Of a stretch of 64,000 bases of DNA, positions 51,557-63,032 are shown in pieces. A program made the position numbers and the translations under genes. Position 1 is the first letter of the stretch, and each line of letters starts with the position of its first letter. Under the pieces are notes generated by a model. The model had not been told where the DNA came from. It saw only the letters and a list, made by a program, of their open reading frames with translations, and searched no databases. The stretch lies in contig CM076147.1 in NCBI GenBank assembly GCA_038025085.1, forward strand, positions 40,546,766 through 40,610,765, given 5' to 3'. The stretch comes from Tetragonia tetragonoides (Eukaryota > Streptophyta > Magnoliopsida > Caryophyllales > Aizoaceae).

Positions 51557-51907
51557 TATTCAAAACGACAAGCTACATAGAGATTCACAAAATATGGGAA
51601 TAACTGCTGGTAAGGTGATAAGTGTCACCCTTATATTAGCTTATATCCAAGTAATTAATTATTAAACATATGGCCTAGTATTAATTATTAAACATAAATT
51701 TTGTTTATTAATAAAAATTACTCCTCAAACAAACCGTTATTCGTTCGTAAAAGTTTCTAAAACAACCTTATTATATTTGGTTGCTTGTTTCACAGTTTCA
51801 CGATCAAATTCACGTGTATGTTAACCTTATTATAAAGGTTAAAAACTGAATGAAAGACTTGGATATGCTAAAAAGAGCATCAAAGCCCACAAGCAGATAG
51901 ACAATAC
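51537..51907 (-). other. Probable 5'-UTR intron of the NLR gene
   Basis: Donor ACACAG|GTATTG at 51907-51906 and acceptor TCTGCATTAG ending at 51538, read leftward. The exon upstream of the donor is also present at 55172 onward in the duplicated flank, with ACTG|GTATTG. Confidence 0.55.
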
Positions 51908-52431
51908 CTGTGTATATAGCAACGACCTTCTATGCGTCCTGTTTTCCCAGAAACTGCAGTAACAGAAAATCCATCCTTCGCGTGTTTAAAATGCACTGCA
52001 GCTTTTAAGGAAGAAAACGAAGCCCATTAGGAAGGAAGAAAACTAGTTGAGAATGAAAAGCCCACTGACTAGTGACTACAGTGGCAAAGCAATATGCAAT
52101 TCCTTGGCAGATCACTTCGGCCGTTCGGTACAGTCAACGGTCAAAAGGTGCGTGCTAATTTCAAACAGCGTGAGAAAGAACAAGGAAAAAAAAAAAAAAC
52201 TGACACTGTACAAACCACAAGGTCTAACCACTTAGTATTATTCATTCCACCATTGCAGGCAGCATCCTAAGAAAGTAGAAAGATATAGTATAAAAACGAC
52301 AACAAAATCCTTCAAAATATTCACAATTAGATAAGATAGTAGTATTATAGTACTCCACTTTTTTTTCTTTATTTAGGATACTAATGATTAAAGCTGCCAA
52401 AATCTAACACAAAGCTCGACTTGTTTGAGAC
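51598..52431. repeat. NLR 5'-flank segment, copy 1
   Basis: Three blocks here recur further right in the same order and orientation: 51598-51710, 51843-52091 and 52166-52431. They match 53039-53147, 55172-55491 and 56318-56580 almost exactly, apart from a ~71-bp block present only in the second copy. Confidence 0.93.
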
Positions 52432-53038
52432 GGCATATGCTACCAAAATGATTACAAAAAGGAGTCATAATTAATAAAATTGATTTATCTAACCTGTGCT
52501 CTTGGGCACAGGATAACTATCATTAAATGCACTAGTTTGAGCGGTTCCTTTCCATTTCGCTCTGCCTTCTTTCCTCCCAAAAGAAAAACAACCTCCCATC
52601 TTCTTGTTCTTCATTAGAGGTTATCATTAGTTCTTACTCACTAATTAAATACTTTCAGATCTTTCTGCATTTTAGTGTTTTTAAATATTTTCATTCAAAA
52701 AAGTCTCTATTTTTATGAGAGTTGGTTTCTCTCTCTTCATGAAAGCCTCTTTCTCACAATTTGTGAGTATATCTAGGATTACTATGTTAATGAGATTCGA
52801 GTTAGTTTTTTAAATCTTTTTGATTTGTTTAATTTGGGAATACAAGTTGGGTGTTCTCCTTTAAGTGGATTTGTTTTTCCAAACACTTACAACACGTTTC
52901 GTGATCGTCCATGGAAAATGATCGTCCATGGAGAATGATGGTTCTCAATCTCTGTTATCTCACGCTTTTTTTTTCCCTTTATTTTTTGTCTATTTGTGTT
53001 ATCTAATATATATATATATATATATATATACATTTTTG
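52432..53038. other. Spacer between the two NLR flank copies
   Basis: Non-coding. It contains a short duplication GATCGTCCATGG (52909 and 52921) and a (TA)n tract at 53005-53030. Confidence 0.6.
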
Positions 53039-56000
53039 GGAATAAGTGTTGGTAAGGTGACAAGTGTCACCCTTATATTAGCTTATATCCAAGTAATTAA
53101 TTATTAAACATATGGCTTAGTATTATTAAACATAAATTAGAGTAATCAATATGGAGTGTTAATTTCTTTGATTAATTTTTTGTTATAATTTATGCAATTA
53201 ATAATATAAAAATTATAATTATATACGTGTAATCAATAATGATATACATGCATTAAATTTATGAGTTTTATATTTATTAATGTAACTTTGGCTACCCCAC
53301 TCAAATAAAATAAATATAACTAATACTTCATTGGATCGAAAATAAAAAATACTTTAAATAAAAATATATTAATTTTGGGTAAGAACGCAGGTAATGTGAC
53401 AACAACTGTCACCTAATAAAAAAAATTTATCTATCTTTTTTATTTTTGTTATGGATAAATAAATATCCTATGATAATTGCTATAGTATGTTCATATATCT
53501 AATTTAGTGCAATCTAAAATGGGATTAAATGTAAAACTTTAACCTTTTCAATTATTAACTAATTAGGTAATGTAAGGATGCTAAGATTTGACTATTAGTT
53601 GTTTACAATAAATCCTATTTGCATTCAAAAACAAAAATTCAAATTAGGTAGAGATTATGAATATTTGTGAGAATAGATACACGTAATATAATAAGTGTTA
53701 CATAGTGGCGGGTATACTTCATGTAACTACAAGTATCACATCTTGAAAATTTTTATTTTTTATTTTTTGAGATGGTGAGTCCTCGCAATTTTTTTTATTC
53801 TAATTAGAAAGAAGATTAGACTTTGAACTTTCAAGTTCTAATTAGCGAAACACACAATAAGAGAAGGTATACCCACCATTCTTTGTTCCTTCTTTTGTTC
53901 TTCAATTATTGTACTTTGAGTCATCAATTAACACCCAATTTATTTATTTTTTTGAGGGAATTAACACCCAAGTTAAGCAAGAAATATATAATTAGGTTTG
54001 TTTTCCGTAAATTCTAAAGAAGGTTTCGTTGGCCAAATGAGATCTAGTGAAATTGATTTCCTAAGTTCATGTATATCGTCTTCCGCATCACGTACATCCA
54101 ACGACCGAGAAAATGAGTCGGAAACTCCTGTGCCTTATACAAGAAGCGCCCTTTTATGGGGGTTGGTGTTGGTGAGTTGGTGGGGAAGAGAGAGAGTGAG
54201 TGTGTGCGCGCGCGAATGAGGTATACATCATGAGTCATAGAAGAAAGAAGTTTGAGGGGCTTGTTTCTTGGAGCTCTAGTAATAGTTTGTATGCCAAGCA
54301 ACGGAGGCAATGAGGGAGAGACTACAGAAAAAGAATAGCAAAACAAACAAAGCCTTAGTTTTTTTTTAATAAAGCAACTTTTGATTTAATTCAGAATCAA
54401 TTAAAAAGAATTATAATTGAATTATGTCAATTTTAAAATGTTTATATATGCTTTTTATAAAGAAAATATTTTAGATGGTTAAGATCACTTTCATATAGAT
54501 CAATAGTTGTTATGAATCCGTTATGATAATTTGCGATGATTAACAGCTATTATCGATTTTTCGTAAATCTTATGTCTATAACTAAATTTCCCATTTACAT
54601 ATTTGAGATGAAATGATATATTGGAGAAGATCCGATATTGCAAATACTTTGATAGAGTAGAGGATCATAAACAATCTCAAAAATAAATTATTAGATTTTC
54701 AAAACTGTCAAAAACAATTTTTGTCCAAGGCATACGTTTTATTTTAGTATATAAAACCTCCACTAATCCATTCCTTTAAAACCCCCTAATTTCCATGCCA
54801 TCAACACCCCCCCCCCTCGGTCATCACTGATTTGATGCAATAAACTTACGCCCAACAAATAAGAAGATAATAAAAATTTAATAATAAAAAAGAAAGAAAA
54901 AAAGATGAGATAGTATTACCAAAGACACTTGGTGCTTGCCCCTTAGCCCTTAGCCCTTAGGGGATATTACCAAAACAGAAGCACTGAGAGTAGCAACCAG
55001 AGTCTGAAATCAGAAAAACAGGAAGCAGTAAAAAAAATTAAAGGTGAAACACGAGATCTATCTAAAATACTTGTGTCATCATCATTAGTTAGTGTAGCTT
55101 ACTGAGAATCTGAGTGCCTGTTTCTGCCTAGAGGATGCTCTGAAGACTGCCTCTGAACTTTTGAGTCTGTCAAACTGAATGAAAGACTTGGATATGCTAA
55201 AAAGAGCATCAAAGCCCACAAGCAGATAGACAATACCAGTGTATATAGCAACAACCTTCTATGCGTCCTGTTTTCCCAGAAACTGCAGTAACAGAAAATC
55301 CATCCTTCGCGTGTTTAAAATGCAATGCAGCTTTTAAGGAAGAAAACGAAGCCTATTAGGAAGGAATTAAGGAGCTGATATATCCCGCGAAACTTGACAA
55401 GGGAGAACTGTTTCTTTTTCTTTTGTGACGCGTAAGGCGTAACTAGTTGAGAATGAAAAGCCCACTGACTAGTCACTACAGTGGCAAAGCAGGTATGAGT
55501 GCGAGACCCCTGTTAGTAACTTCATTGTCATTTCTGGAAATCTAAACAAAGGTCATAAACGAAAACGATAACAGGAAAGAGAAATGAGAGATGATTTACC
55601 GTCTTCTTTGCAGCAACCATGGTGGACGGCTGGTGAATAAGAGTGAGTGAGTGATAGAGAGAGAAGATGGACGATAACCAGCAGCCAGAAACCTAAAGCT
55701 ATAAGAGACTCTGAGGTTTTTATAAAGGAATGATTATTAGGGTTTATAGAGCTTCAAACCCGGTATCCAGATCCAGCCCAACCGGGCTTGTAGAAAAGAA
55801 AAAGAAAAAGCCCAAACCAATGTTTTATTTTAATTTTATTTTCTCAACCGTTAAAAATTTCCCCTTTTTGTTTTTCTTTTATCTTTTTTTTGTCCTGGTG
55901 TCCCATTGCTGTACTGATTGTAATTAAAGAGAGAAAAAAAAAGAAAGAGAGAGAAAATTGAGTGAGAAGAATCCCTCCGCAGATACCCCTTCTACAGTTA

Positions 56001-56580
56001 AATGATACTTTTGAATTTTTTTCATGATGTCACTATTTTCTATAAGTTCGTTAGTTCATATATTGGATTGCAATTCATGTGTTAGAATTTCAAACTTAAA
56101 TTGAAAATCAAGTTTTCCTCATTTGTTTGCAAGTATGGGGCGTATTACTTAATGATACTTAATGATACTTAATGCAATTTATCCTTGTCAATCCTACTGT
56201 CTATGAGGTTTGAATTCCCAAAAGTTTCAGTCGCACAAGAGTGTAAGAAGCGAGCTATTGTGTCCCTAAATATGGGTGGGAGGGGAGCTTGCTGATGTAC
56301 TAGATAATAAGTAGCAACAGCGTGAGAAAGAACAAGGGAAAAAAAAAGCTGACACTGTACAAACCACAAGGTCTAACCACTTAGTATTATTCATTCCACC
56401 ATTGCAGGCAGCATCCTAAGAAAGTAGAAAGATGTAGTATAAAAATGACAACAAAATCCTTCAAAATATTCACAATTAGATAAGATAGTAGTATTATAGT
56501 ACTCCACTTTTTTTTCTTTATTTAGGATACTAATGATTAAAGCTGCCAAAATCTAACACAAAGCTCGACTTGTTTGAGAC
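53039..56580. repeat. NLR 5'-flank segment, copy 2, expanded and without an NLR body
   Basis: Blocks 53039-53147, 55172-55491 and 56318-56580 repeat the flank of the NLR at 48443-51556. About 2 kb of unrelated AT-rich DNA separates the first two blocks, and 0.8 kb carrying a ribosomal-protein-like first exon separates the last two. At 54937-54961 there are three CCCTTAG repeats ending in a palindrome. No NLR reading frame lies at the expected left side. Confidence 0.9.
55600..55747 (-). pseudogene. Orphan promoter and first exon of a ribosomal protein L30 (eL30)-type gene
   Basis: Read leftward there is a telo-box (ATAAACCCTAAT, 55736-55747), a TATA box (TTTATAAAAA, 55719-55728), and at 55620 an ATG giving MVAAKKT, followed by a donor GTAAAT at 55599. 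MVAAKKT is how plant ribosomal protein L30 begins, and telo-box plus TATA is typical of ribosomal protein promoters. No L30 downstream exons appear to the left; that sequence is instead the duplicated NLR flank. It therefore looks like a broken gene or a captured promoter. The identity rests on seven residues plus context. Confidence 0.5.
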
Positions 56581-57762
56581 TCGATCGAAATCCGATCTGA
56601 AAAGATTGGACAGGTTATTGACCCGTCTCCGACCTAAGACCCAAAGTTGTGCAATAGTACCATCAGCTGTGCTATTTTTCCCAAACCAAAAACTGGGTTT
56701 TTCTGCTTCTTCTGCTCTGGTACATTAACCCTTTGGAGCTTACAGATTGTTGCCAATGATTGAATATCGTAAGTATTTCTATCATTTTCTTGGTTGACAT
56801 CTTATGCCAGTGCACATTTTTGTGTTTTTTGTGCTTTCTGTATCAGAAGATTTTGCCTTTTGCTTTGTTTTGCGCATTTTTAACCAAAATTGCAACTTAA
56901 ACAGAAAGCTAAATCTAACTTTGTCAATTTGATCATTTGTGCATTGCTGTGACAGTCAGGACTTATCAGGAGTGTAAAGCAAAATGTTAGTTTTCTCTTC
57001 TTAATTATTGTTAATGTTCTTGGTTAAATCCTTAATCTGAATAGAGGAGGGATATGCAGCCATCAGGAGTAAGAGTATGAATATCAATGATCCCAGCATT
57101 TCTTTCTCCTTCCTCCACCTCATTTTGGGCTTCCCTTTTTTTCTTTTAGAGGAAAAGAAAAGAGAATAGAATAAATTGAATCAAAATTGGCTGAAATTGT
57201 GAGAAGATGAGAAAAACGGGTGGAAATTCATGGGTGGTTTCAGGTGTGGGCTGGTGGGGGTGAACGGTGGAGAGAGGAGAAGGTGGTAGCTGTCGTGTGG
57301 TTTCGGAGTGAGTGATTTGGGTTCATGGCTCTCTCTCTCCTCCCATGATCCCAAACTAGATCATTGATATGCATGCTCTAAAGACTCAGTTGGGTTAATT
57401 GCTTTTTGGTTTAGCTGAGCAGGAAAAGTGATAGTCCAACTTCTACATAAATTGCATTTTCCTTTGTTTGTCCATCGTATGTTGGTAATTGATACTTGTA
57501 CTCACAAGACATCTAAACAGATTAAATACTCTTTGTATTGGAAATTTGGAATATAATGGACTAAATCAAAATTGCTCACCAAATTATGTACTTCTAATTT
57601 GTTGTGAGTTGTCCATGGTTTTCACACACCGAATCAATGGTGAAACAGAAACAACCTCTCTTATTCATAGGGTTAAAGGCTGCGTACACCTCTATTGAAG
57701 GCAGTGGGGCGATGTTGATGTTAAAATCTTGATTTTTCTTTGTTTAGATACTCCTATGTCCT
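56581..57762 (+). promoter_or_regulatory. Upstream region of the truncated CC-NB gene
   Basis: No protein gene. A 3' splice acceptor (TTTGTTTAG ending at 57747) sits 16 bases before the ATG, so a leader intron is likely. The leader exon is not defined. Confidence 0.45.
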
Positions 57763-59010
57763 ATGCATATGTCATATGTGAATGAAGTTGAGGCAAGAAA
57801 ACAATGTTCATTTTGGCAATGTGCTTCTGCTGCAGTTAACGCAATAGCAACAGTGTTGCTATTGTTCATCACAGTAGCCAATCTGCTGCCAGGAAGGGAG
57901 CGCTTGGACTTGCAAAGGATATGGGAAGGAGTTGAGCCTTTGAAGAATGTGTTGGAGTTTATTGGTAATCTGCCAAAGTGGTTAAATTACTACAATGATC
58001 TCAGAGGAAATGTCCAATATCTACGGGACAAAGCGGACAGGTTGAAGACACGAATGTCTGATCTGAGAAGTCGTGTTGAAGACCAAGAGTTTCAGACGGG
58101 TAGGTCAAGGAAGAAAGAAGTCGATAATTGGCTAAGTAGTGTTGAAACCAAATGCACCAACGTTAAGGCAATACTAGAACAAGTCGATAGAGCAACTAAT
58201 CATTTCTATCGGCCTCTGTATCAAGCGTGGTTAGGAAATCACGTCGAGAAAAAGATCCAAGAGGTCGATGATCTCTATGATTCAGGAGTATTTGAAGAGG
58301 TACTATGTCATGCTAGAGAAGCGACAGAACTGGTTGTAAGACCATTGGTTGGTCGGGCTGCAAATGACAACATCAGAATGATTTTAGGATGGTTGGGCGA
58401 TACCTATACCACCAAAATTGGGATTCATGGAATCAGAGGAATAGGGAAAACTGCAATCATGATGCACATCCATAATCAGCTATTGAAAAATGGTACCCCT
58501 AACTTGTACTATGTTTATATGGTCCAAGTGCCTGAAGACTCCACTGAGTATGGTTTACAAAGTTGCATAGCAAATGAGCTAGGTTTAGATCTACAGGAAG
58601 AAGACAGATTAAAAAGGGCAGCATTGTTGAACAGAGCTTTAGGGAGAAGGAAATTTGTGCTGATTTTAGACGGTTTGAGGCGATATTTTCCAATGGAAAA
58701 TGTAGGTATTCCTCTTGATGCAGCTAGAGGGAAAATGATCATCACTTCTCGGTCTCATGATGTTTGTCGGAAAATGGGTTGTGAGCCGACTGTTTCAGCT
58801 CATCCCCTCCCTTTTGATGACGCATTAGAACTATTTAAGCAAAAACTTGAACTAACCTCGTCCCTTGAGCCCCCAATAGAAGTTCTAGCGATGCAGATTG
58901 TCAAGCAGTGTCAGGGAGTGGATGGCAGAATTGTCTACAAGGCAATAGATCTGAAAGGAGTAGATGACATTAGTGTGTGGGAGAGAAATCTCAATGAGAT
59001 AAGCGACTGA
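57763..59010 (+). CDS. Truncated CC-NB protein lacking LRRs, with altered kinase-2 and GLPL motifs
   Basis: An intact single-exon frame of 415 residues. It starts with a hydrophobic stretch (NAIATVLLLFITVANLL, 26-42) that may anchor it in a membrane, then a coiled coil (about 60-145, including RKKEVDNWLSSVE), a P-loop GIRGIGKTA (223-231), kinase-2 LILDGL (300-305) and RNBS-B KMIITSRS (324-331). The second acidic residue of kinase-2 (usually DD) is Gly, the GLPL motif is replaced by unrelated residues near 384-400, and ARC2, MHD and LRRs are absent. Loss of that Asp would be expected to impair ATP hydrolysis. It is divergent to the full NLR at 48443-51556. It could be a CN-type helper or decoy, or a decaying copy whose frame is still open. 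The alternative start at 57769 removes two residues. Confidence 0.85.
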   Translation: MHMSYVNEVEARKQCSFWQCASAAVNAIATVLLLFITVANLLPGRERLDLQRIWEGVEPLKNVLEFIGNLPKWLNYYNDLRGNVQYLRDKADRLKTRMSDLRSRVEDQEFQTGRSRKKEVDNWLSSVETKCTNVKAILEQVDRATNHFYRPLYQAWLGNHVEKKIQEVDDLYDSGVFEEVLCHAREATELVVRPLVGRAANDNIRMILGWLGDTYTTKIGIHGIRGIGKTAIMMHIHNQLLKNGTPNLYYVYMVQVPEDSTEYGLQSCIANELGLDLQEEDRLKRAALLNRALGRRKFVLILDGLRRYFPMENVGIPLDAARGKMIITSRSHDVCRKMGCEPTVSAHPLPFDDALELFKQKLELTSSLEPPIEVLAMQIVKQCQGVDGRIVYKAIDLKGVDDISVWERNLNEISD

Positions 59011-59826
59011 TGTCTGAAATTTGCAGTTGCTCTCGGTTCATGCTTCTTTAAACAGATAACTACAGTTCAATGTTATGTGCCCCATTATGTTAATTGTTAG
59101 AGATCGATGGATTATTATTGGCGTAAATATCACTGGTGTTATGAAAGTGATAGAATTCTACCATGCTTACATTATATTCAAGTGTTCTCAATCTGATTAA
59201 TGTTTGATATATGGAGAAAATAGCAATGCTTGTTACGGTGTGCATGGCTGCATGCTGAAGAAAAAAATAAGCAGGGTCACTATGTATTCCTTAACATGCC
59301 ACATCAAAATCCTTGATTGATCATCTATGGTCATTGATTGATCGAACAAAAGAGCTTTCAATGCTTGACCGGGGTAAAATAATTCATAAAATACCCTGGG
59401 ATCTTTCATGAAAAAACATTCTGATTTTATACCTGTGTATTTTCGGTAAATCTCATTGTACTTTACTGAATTATTCCCTACCAGGTAATTACTCTAGAAA
59501 ATATCTCCCATTATGCTACTCTTCTTTTTAGAAGAGAAAGCCTTAGAAGAAAACAAAACAAAATTAAATTAATGATAATAATAATAATAATAATTCAAAT
59601 GAACACAGTAGTTTGCTCAAAGTTAGTAGGTATCTACCTGGAATTTATGGCTTGTGAAATGTGACTCTTAAACAAGATGCCAAGCCTCTTTTCCATAAGA
59701 TGTTGTATCAGCAGGAGACTTCCTTAACCAAATAGGGCCTTTGGGTAAGTTACTTTGCAAATAGATTATATGCATGTAGTTTCTCTATAAGCTTGTTCTT
59801 GTTCTTGTTATTGTTGTTGATAATCA
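59011..59826. other. Spacer right of the truncated CC-NB gene
   Basis: Probable 3' UTR at the left, then AT-rich DNA with an (ATA)n tract at about 59571-59592. No gene. Confidence 0.55.
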
Positions 59827-60190
59827 TGAAGAGGTTGATCCTATAGCAGCCTCAGCTTCTGCGAGGAGTTGGGGTAGCCCCGGTGCAAAGGCTCCCACCA
59901 CGCACTCCGAGTTGTCGGTATATACTATGTGCAGCAAACAGCTCTGCTAAGATTGTGTCCCAGATTCCCAATAGGCGCTGTGAAGCTTCAGGCTTCTTCT
60001 CCCCTTTACATCACTGCCAACAATCTGTAGTAGCTAAATGACATACAGGAGCAGAGGAACAGATTCATTTTCTCCTAATTCTCCCACCTGATATCACCAC
60101 TTCCTTGGTCTAATGACCGAGTTGTCACAATAATCTTGCAACTCTTCTCTCCTAGTGGCTTACCAACTTCCTCAACTGAGAATAGTGAGA
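59827..60190 (-). pseudogene. Decayed NLR fragment(s)
   Basis: On the minus strand 60180-60115 encodes EEVGKPLGEKSCKIIVTTRS, the RNBS-B region of an NLR (compare IGIPLKSGGCKIVLTTRS in the gene at 48443). Further left, 59930-59835 matches the C-terminal WWxPLH.xYP region of that gene at nucleotide level, but a ~4-base insertion (TGCG) shifts the frame. Everything between these two parts is missing or unrecognisable, so this is a deleted, frameshifted relative. Confidence 0.75.
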
Positions 60191-60868
60191 AATGATGCAT
60201 GATAATGAAATCCATAGCAAGCGTGTAATTCTTGAAGAGAAAAAACCCATAAATGTTTGAGAGCAAAGAGCAGCAAATCATGAGCATATTCTCTCACAAG
60301 CATTTCTACAAACACCTTCTGGGCAACTTACTAAAAATGCTATTGTTGAATTACTTTGATGTAATTTCCGCAGAGTTGAACCTCCAACAAGTCACAATAC
60401 TGATAAACATGCCCTCTCATCACCAATGGAAACCAAAGACATAAAAAGAGAAACATCAAACAGGACATTTTTGCAACTTTGCAAGCGCATAATTTGATTT
60501 AGCAAAAAACAAAAGCTCGCATATTCGACGGGGAGAAAGGAAACAACGAAAATTATGGGAGTTCATTGCTAATACCATGATTGCAAACAGGTTACAGGCC
60601 TTACAAGCCCATTTCGTTATAATATCGGCTCTTGCTTTAGCCGGTCCGTTCTCTACGTTGAACTCTGCAAAGACTGCAATCATTATTGGATGGACCTGCG
60701 TGCATCCAATATACGTGGACCCACGATGGAAAAGACGCCGCATTAAAACCCGCGCGAGAGAAATGCATATTCGTGTGTGGGATTCAAAATTTTACCGTTT
60801 TGCATTCAAAATTCAAAAATCATCAACACTAAGAGTTTGGGGAACCTAGGTGAAATGTTTCAATGAGA
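60191..60868. other. Spacer, no gene seen
   Basis: Overlapping short open frames on both strands around 60456-60849 show no recognised domain. Confidence 0.5.
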
Positions 60869-60876
60869 CCTTGAAT

Positions 60877-61219
60877 TAGGGGTGCAAATGAGCCGATGCA
60901 CTCGTGAGCAGTTCGTGAACATACTCGGTCAAAGCTCGTTCAATAATAAACGAGCCGAGCACGAACACCAATTCAAGGCTCGTTTATTAAACGAGTCGAG
61001 CACGAGCACCCCTCAACTCAGCTCGTTTAGTATTTTCAAGGGTGATATAGCCTTTAAACTTAGTGTGCTCGCGAGCAGCTCGTGAACGACTTGATCAAAG
61101 CTCGTTTAAAACTCGCTCGATAAGAAACGAGCCGAACACGAGCACCATTATGGTGCTCGTTTAATAAACGAGCCGAGCACGAACACAGAAATACTCGGCT
61201 CGACTCATTTGCACCCCTA
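60877..61219. mobile_element. hAT-type MITE with 8-bp target duplication
   Basis: Inverted ends TAGGGGTGCAAATGAG and CTCATTTGCACCCCTA, flanked by CCTTGAAT at 60869-60876 and 61220-61227. Eight-base duplications and TAGGGGTGCAAA ends are diagnostic of hAT. The interior is made of iterated AACGAGCCGAGCACGA motifs in both orientations, probably transposase-binding repeats and a stem. It is 343 bp and non-coding. Confidence 0.93.
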
Positions 61220-61318
61220 CCTTGAATAGCTACTCCTGCCAATGCCAGTGATCCTCAAGTCACTAGGCCTCATTTCAGCCTTTAAAGCGACACTTAAGTC
61301 AAAGCGGATAAAAACTAG

Positions 61319-61918
61319 TAGAGCTGGCAAAATCCGACCCGATCAGAGATAACCGACCCGATTCGCCCGATATCAGACCCGTCTGACACCCGAAAATGTA
61401 TCAATTATCATTATTCGAAACCGATCCGACCCGACCTGGTCCAACCCGACACCCGATAACACCCGTTATCCGAATTGACCCGAAACCGATAACACCCGAC
61501 CCAAAGTTACCCTAAACTGAAATGAATCCGAACCGACTGTACCCGAAACCCGAGTATATCCGACTTATAATGACATAATATTCAAAATGATTGAAAAAAC
61601 ACTAACTTAACACACATGTAGTCTATATTATTGAAAATTTTCATATAAAATTGAGTTTTTCATATTATTTTCGACTTTATATGCTGTGAAATATGAATTA
61701 AATTTGACATGATATGACCCGAAAATCGAACTAACCCGAAACCCGAACTAATCGACCCTAGTGACTCGTAACCCTACATCAACATAAACCCAAATCAATC
61801 CGACTCGACCCAACCCGATCAGATTACTCTTCTTATCCGGTATTACCCGAACCCGTAATGATCCAAAACCGAAAGATCCGACCCTAACCCGACCCGATCC
61901 GCCCGATTGCCGCCTCTA
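61319..61918. mobile_element. hAT-like non-autonomous element rich in ACCCGA iterations
   Basis: The left end TAGAGCTGGCAAAATCCGAC and right end (reversed TAGAGGCGGCAATCGGGCGG) are imperfect inverted repeats. About 600 bp of interior is built largely from CCGACCCGA-type units. No matching target duplication was seen (AAAACTAG against ATATTACA), so it is older than its neighbours or its ends are slightly misplaced. Confidence 0.65.
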
Positions 61919-62143
61919 ATATTACAAAGTTCCTCCTACATGTTCCTTTCTGAACAGGAACCGAAGGTGTATCCAAACTACCACAGAGCCAAAGATCATA
62001 GAAAAGTAACCCAGAAACAACACAGATTCATTAACTAAGCCAAAAGTGATGTCCAAATAATGAAATGAACTGATTGGAATCTGCAAAACTGAACGGAAAA
62101 CTTAATCGAAGGTGACCGATGAAAAGAACAAAGCCACAAAAGG

Positions 62144-62942
62144 TAATGTTTTGAAAACCGGACTGGACATCGAACCGGTAAGCCGAGGAGTTCAATGATT
62201 CAACTGATTCGACCGGACTCAAAAACCGGATGACGTTATAATTATTTTTTAAAAATACAGAACTTTTAAATAATACTTAAAAATAATAAAATAGGAAAAA
62301 TATTAATGGGCTTGAAGTCCTCGTAAAATATCTAAAATACATAGTACTTTTCTAAACTAAATCTTAAAAAACCACTTTTCTTCTCTTTGTCTCACTTTCT
62401 CTCTCCCTCTCGATTCCCTTTCATCACTTTCTTCAATGGTATCAGGTGACCACCTCAAATCTTATAATCACAGCCATGACCATCATCATCATTATCACCC
62501 CCAATAAATCAAAACTCATCAATCAAAACCAAACAAAAAACTTCACCCTCAAAACCTCACACCCAATCATAATGACATCACCACAAAAAGAGATTGGTGC
62601 GTGAGATAGAACTAGAAGCTAAAGGAATAGGAATCAGCTTGTTGCCGAAGGGCTGTCGTCCGGGAACCACCAGATCGCGGCCATCAAAGAGCTAGTGAGA
62701 CTGAAATGGGGGCTGTAGGGCTAGACTAGATCTGAAATAGAGTGAGTCGTGGGGAAAAGGGAAGAAGAAGCGTCAATTTGAAAGTGATAAAACCCGGTTC
62801 GGTTCGGCGGTTCATCAGTTTTCGCCCGGTTTCCGGTTAACCGCCCGGATTTAAATACAGCGGTTTTCCTGAGCGAAATGAACCGCTAGACTTATCGGTT
62901 TCCGGTTGCACCGGGCGGTCCGGGCCGGTTTTCGAAACAGTG
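62144..62942. mobile_element. hAT-like non-autonomous element with 8-bp target duplication and possibly captured DNA
   Basis: The left end TAATGTTTTGAAAACCGG and right end (reversed CACTGTTTCGAAAACCGG) are inverted, and ACAAAAGG flanks the element at 62136-62143 and 62943-62950. Subterminal regions are rich in CCGGTT units. The centre (about 62380-62760) looks different, with CT-rich and coding-like composition, and may be captured host sequence. There is no transposase frame. Confidence 0.87.
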
Positions 62943-62992
62943 ACAAAAGGAGGTCAACCAAAATGAGTTTCCAAGTAAGGGGTAAGGAAGGA

Positions 62993-63032
62993 AAAGGACA
63001 AGCCTTTCAAAGTAATAATCAGAAAATTCTGT
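62993..63032. repeat. Copy of the NLR 3'-flank sequence (pairs with 48154-48192)
   Basis: AAGGACAAGCCTTTCAAAGT and AATAATCAGAAAATTCTGT match 48154-48192 with one difference and in the same orientation. It suggests a further NLR unit once lay to the right. Confidence 0.85.

Noticed and set aside
53005..53030. Origin- or CRISPR-like repeat array
   Set aside because: A plain (TA)n microsatellite; the same holds for 63227-63267. There are no spacers or repeat units.
54937..54961. Interstitial telomere tract
   Set aside because: The unit is CCCTTAG, not the plant CCCTAAA, and occurs only three times.
60456..60849. Overlapping 90-95-codon frames on both strands
   Set aside because: No recognisable motif, splice context or leader; overlapping antisense frames suggest chance.
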